This document shows, in pieces, positions 40,201 to 46,200 of a stretch of DNA of 64,000 bases. The position numbers and the translations under genes were made by a program. Under the pieces are notes generated by a model that was not told where the DNA came from, searched no databases, and saw nothing but the letters and a program-made list of their open reading frames with translations. The number at the start of each line of letters is the position of its first letter. The stretch's first letter is position 1. Origin of the DNA: Pycnopodia helianthoides (taxonomy: Eukaryota; Echinodermata; Asteroidea; Forcipulatida; Asteriidae); assembly GCA_032158295.1 (NCBI GenBank), contig CM063247.1:12816399-12880398 (forward strand). Reading direction: 5' to 3'.

Positions 40201-43200
40201 GCACAGTGTAGTATTAAATTACCCAATGTACATGAAATCTCTCTTATAAGTGAAAAGAATCGGAGGCGTAAAAACTCACTGTCTTGATCAACGTCTTGAT
40301 CAACGTTTGGTGACATGTCATGGCCGAGCGGTTTAGCGCATCAAATTCAAGTTCTTTTGTTTACGTCATCTGGGTGAAGGTTTGAGTCCCGGTCATGACA
40401 CTTGTGTTCTTGAGCAAGATGCTTTACCATAATTGCATCTCTTCTCCCTGGACGATCACAATATGCTCATGGACCAAAACCTCCCTCATTTTCAGAGGCA
40501 TCTGCTTTCTTAAGAGGCATCACCTCCAGGGGTAATTTATGGTGTACCTTCAATTAATTAGCAGGGTTCTCCCCATGCACAAGCTAGCGTATCTGGCCAA
40601 CACGCAAGAATTAAGGCAGATTAGCAAAAAAGAAAAAACAAATACTACTATTATTATTTTTTTGACTTCAGATCTATTTCCCCAAAATCATAAACATAAA
40701 ACCATTTAGAATGCTCCAGATTGCACAGCAGGGCTTTTAAAACCAAAGAAAAACCCCAAATGAATAACATTCTGATGACCTCATTTCAATTTAGTGTGCT
40801 GCTTATTGGCCAAACTTACAAATTTTGAGTCCAGAATACCTCACAGTTTTGAAAAATTCTGGGGAGAAACCCTGCCTAAAGTAGATTAAATTCAGCATTC
40901 ATAAATAAAACAAGTAAAATCTTAGTTCTTAGTTTGTTTTTAGTTTCTTTTTCTTCTAGAATTGTTCTTCTTTATCCTGTTTTGTGTCTGATTATGTCCC
41001 ATAGAGGTGAGACTCGATGCAAACATTTCATGATAGATCTAACGCCTACTGGCAAGTACATCATCGTCGGTGAAAGACCAGTGTTCAAAGATCTCCAGGG
41101 ACTTGTGAAGTTTTACCATACGGTAAGGAAAAAGACAATTCCATGCATTATTTTAGTTTATATAACACCCAAGCAGATCCTTGCCATTTGATTGGAGGAT
41201 TGTCCGTCACGTGATAGCAAATAAACGTACTATTGCACGCTACGTCATTCACCGTGCATTTTTCATTCCATTCACCGTGCATTTTTCGTTCCATCCGATT
41301 TGTTCTATTGCACGGTGCGTACCACATCATTACGTGCGCGTGTCTGCACTTAGTCACTGTTGAATCCAAACAAGCCGAACCAAATGAATTGGGTGCAATG
41401 TCACATTAATGTTGTATCCTCCAATCAAAATGACAAAGATCTACTAGGATGTTATATAAAACAAATAATGAATGTTTTTCATTCGTGCAATAGTGAGAAT
41501 ATTTTCATTCGTTGAAAGATGGAATGTTCCATTCAAGTTGGCTCCGCCTCGTTGAAAAGAACATTGCATCTTTCAACTCATGAAAATATTTGCACCATTG
41601 CACTCATAAACATTCATTATTTGTTTAATATTTCTATATATGTTCCAAAGGCCAGCATTTGAAGATAGTACTCTAGTTTGTCCCCTTGTGCTGCTTCCCA
41701 AACTACGGAACTCTTTAGATAATTCTCTTCAGTTAACATCCTTGCTGATCTTCTGTTCTAAGCTTATAGTTGGTCTAGTCCTGTTTACCTTAAAAGTTAT
41801 TTTTTATTGATTTGTATTTTTGTACCTTTATGCGTTGATGTGGAATTAAAGCGATTGATCGATTGATCGACATTCTGCAGTCACACTCATAGTAAAGGAA
41901 ATGTGATGGATTATTCTTTTTTTGAAATTCATTTTTGACGTTTTAATTTATTTCAGAACCCAGTTTCACCGTTTGGAGACATTCTTAAAGTACCATGTGG
42001 CCAAGTAAGATTATTTGTACTTTCTTTTTACCCCAATGATGCACTTGTTGATTTTGTGGGCATTCCGGAGAGCAATCATTTTAGATGAAACAATTTGTGA
42101 AAAACTATATATTTTTTAACTACAAACTTTTACATGGCATATGAACAAGGTAGCACGGCACACATCCTGTAAATTCTCCCAAAAGTGGTCATGTTTTCTG
42201 TCTAGTTATAATACGTTGAAAACTCCATTTGTCTTTTTTGCCGTGGGTCATCAGGCAGTTTCACAGCGTGTACTCTAATTATATAACTGTGTTCCTTCTG
42301 CCCTCAGGATGAGAATGAGCTTGACTACGCTGAGCTTCTTGCAGACAGGAAGGACAAACGTGCCTCTGGTGTGCCGTCGTCAATCATCAAAAATCTCAAA
42401 GACAAAAATATGGGCGATGAAGAGGTATGACCAATTTAACCTTGGCCCTATTTCATGGCTCTGCTAATTACCACAGAGTTTGGCGCTTACGGCCCATAGA
42501 AATACGTGCTTATTTACAGGGCGCCGTAAGTGCAGAATTCTGCGGTAAGCAGAGCCATAAAATTGGGACCAGTCCTCTGGATCAGGGGCAAATCCACATG
42601 CACAACTCTTCAAGCAACACACATTATTTGGCGACGATCAGCGGATGGGTCGAGGTGAAGTGCGTCCTAAACATTGTCATTGGGTCACCGGCTCATGCTT
42701 TTAACCACTTGTCTATAACACGATAGAAGTTACGTGTAGGTCACAAGTACAACTCAATACATCTATATTCTCACCCTTTATTTCAGCCTGTGTATAGCTC
42801 AGCCAATGGGAACACCCTAGGACTCCCAGAGGGTACTTCATCAAGCGGGGTACAAAACAAGTTTCCTTCTCGGCCTGTCAGTGAGGCATCTTACCTGTAT
42901 GTCGATAGCGAGGTAAATATAGACTATTATTGTCAGTAGTCTGAAGTCGGACATTAACTTTGTTGTGTTCCCAACTGAAGCTGTGTTCTCAACTTTGATT
43001 TGGCCGCACATGGTTAGCGTCCACCAGGAGTCTAAACAGATGGCACATTGTGTAATGATGGCAAGAACACAGTGTTTTAAGTACGATTTGAAACTTTGCG
43101 TGGTGGGAATACAATCTAGTGAGGTTTGCAGAGACACCACAAGTACACAGGACTCTCTCTATGACTCTCTAAAGCCAAAGATTCTTTTCAGACCACTAGA

Positions 43201-46200
43201 TCTTTTCAGAACCACCACAACTCATAGAGAGAGTCTTTCGTTTCTAGTGAAGAGACTCGGGTTGACTGAAAACTGTGATTTTACACACAATTTGTTGATC
43301 TTAAAAAGTACAGGTTTTTTCTTTAAAAAAAAATATAATATATATTTTACATCAGTGTGATGTAGAATTATGCTGTCTTCCTTATGTTCTTTGAAAGTCA
43401 AAGGGTTGTTCCTCTTTTCAGTTGTGTACAAAAAATGACTGAAAGTCGCAGTTTTTGATGGCAATTTCCATAGCGGACAAGGAGTGCTAACAAAAAATGA
43501 TATGAGCTACCTTAAGGCCGTTTAATACAGGGCAATTATTTCAGGCAACTTGGAGGCAACCAACTGCATTGCATGCACAAGGAACACTTTGGCAGCACAA
43601 GAGACATTCTTTGAGCTGTAACTCACTATCCCCAGGAAATAAATGAGAAAACTACAATGTGAATTAATTTTCTTATCGGAGATGCACAGAATGCTGTTGG
43701 CAGTTAGTGCAGAATATTCAGAAGTATAAAATGGCATGAAATTGTGCCCTGCTCTTGTCTGTATGAACATTTACTTTTAACATCAAGTAATAACCCACAG
43801 GGAAAACCGACTGGTTAGTTATAAATCCATTATGGGTTGAACAAAGGAAAATTTACTTAAGCGGGATTTAAACATGAGACCTCTACCAACTGAGCTAACC
43901 AGTTGTGGGTTGAGGGCGGGAGATTTGGCAGGAAGCATTGGGAGTACTCGGAGAATGCCCATGAAAGGTGAAAAATATAGCTGAAATGGATGTTGATAAG
44001 TTCAGATTTGTGGTGCTTCCAAGGGATTTTGCAAACATTCATTCTTTTTTAAAGATGCAAGAAATAGTTAATGGCCTGTCAATTCGACCCTAGTAGAGTC
44101 TTTCTCGAAGGCTAAATGACATGACAACACACACATAAACAGGTATGCAAGTGAAACTGAAGTATTCAAGTGGAAATACATGAATAGAGAGAGAAACAGA
44201 AAGCACATCGAAAAAGCAAGGGAAACAAGGAGACATGGGGGGGGGGGGTGGTTGGAAGGGGCTGTAGGGAAGGGGCTGGTTGAACCACAAGAAGTTGGAA
44301 ACACTAAGGACAAAAGCGAAGGTGGGAAGAGGGAGAACAAGTAACTAATTAGTAAATAAGGCAGACAAAAAAGAAGATGTAAATGTGTCTTGCTGTTTGA
44401 TTAACATGGTGTGGTAGAGGTTTGCAATTGATCATTCACAATATCACCAGTTAACATTTCACTGCCAATTCCCTCTCCATCTCTACTCACCAGGCATGCA
44501 ACTTTTCTTCGGATCAGCTGATTTCCTCTTTTTTATTCTCAGTTTTACCATTCAAAATTGAAAAATACTGTACAAAATCATTGAAATTTTGTAATTTCCT
44601 CTTTTTTGGTGAAGTTACAGTTGCATGCCTGACTCACTTCAGCTGGGCCCGATTTCATACAGCCGCTTAAGCACAAAAACTAGCTGAGCACAACAAAATT
44701 ATGCTTACTAGAAAAAGGTTACCATCAGCTAAAATACCATTTCACATGTAGCATAGGTGTTTGGTATCCTGCTTATTGATGCTTAGCAGAATTGTTTAAG
44801 CAGTATTTTCTGCTTAAGCAACTTTATGAAATTGGACCCGTTTGCTCCATCTAGATTGACTAATCTATTAATAACCAGTTTGAAGTGATTTGTTTATTTG
44901 TTTATGATAAATAATAAAACATTTTTTAAAATGGAAAAGCAAAAGGTTAGTTGTTAAAAATCAGCTCTTCTGCAATGTACATTATGTGTATATATGACAG
45001 GAAATACACTAAATGGTACCCCTTTCCATTCGTTTTTCCAACGGTTGTAGTTTTTTTGAAGTACCTGAAACCACCCGAAAGTGTTCATTTGAACGGACAT
45101 GCAGGCCTATCCTTAAAAGAATAGTTGAGTTGATACATTTTATATTTTGAATTAAAAAGTTTTAAAACACCCTAAAAAATGGGCGAAATAAGTTACTTAC
45201 CTTTTCCATTTTGGGGGGGATTGAAGTTTAAGAGTAATTAAATATTTAATGATTTAAATCAAACTGAAATTATTTTCACCATAAGCCTGCTCATCCATTT
45301 ACATGTTGAAACACTTTTGGATGGTTTCAGGTACTTAAAACAATTTCCAACCATTCAGAAAAATTGCAAAGTGGCGGTAGAAAGTGGTACACTTTATTGT
45401 GTTTAGTATCATATGGAAAGCAGTCTTTTGCATAGGCAGTTGGCTTTTTATCTAATTTGTCCTTTCCTCTTTCCAAACTCTCTCTCACTTCATGTTTTTC
45501 CAACTCCGATATGTGTCAACTCCTCCCATTCCCATTTTTCCTTATTTTTCCTCCCCCAACTCCTTCTCCTGTTTTGTATTCACCAATGTCTGTCTGTGTC
45601 AATTCCTCCCATTCTCACTTTTCCTTATGTTTCCTCCGCCAACTCTTACTCCTGTTTTGTATTCACCCATTGTCTGTCTGCCTTGTCAATCACTCCCACA
45701 TTTTCCCTGTGTTACCTTTTCTCATGTGTCAAATCTTCCTGCAGCTTTGTAGAACTAACAGCGCTGATGACATGCCTCCTCCCGTACCTGAGCGACTGTA
45801 TTCAGGAGCACAACGTATCAGACCCCCAGCTCCTCTCCCTTCCCGCGGTGGCGATGCTGGCCCTCAAGGCCGCACCCCAACTGCTAAAACCTATGCCCCA
45901 AAGAAGCGCTGAGAAAGCTGGGCTCTCTCAGGCACAAGGTACGAAAACAATAGGCTGGGAATTTTTCTTTTGGGTACCGGGAATATTTCTTTTGGGTTCA
46001 TGGACTATTCCTTTTGAGTCACTACAGGGAATGTTCCCATTGGAACAGAAAGTTCCCAATAACAAGGAAGTTTCCTACTGGCAGTAGGCCTATGAATTAT
46101 TCCCATTGCAAAAGGGGAAATTCTCTGTGGAACAGGAATACGGACTATTTTTTGGTATGGTGTTTAACACTTTTAAAGCTTTTTCGGCTGTTGGAATGCA

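Noticed and set aside
45413..46087. 224-codon open frame overlapping the last-exon region
   Set aside because: Its first two thirds are pyrimidine-rich intron. The phase-0 frame after the acceptor at 45745 gives the sensible proline-rich tail instead.
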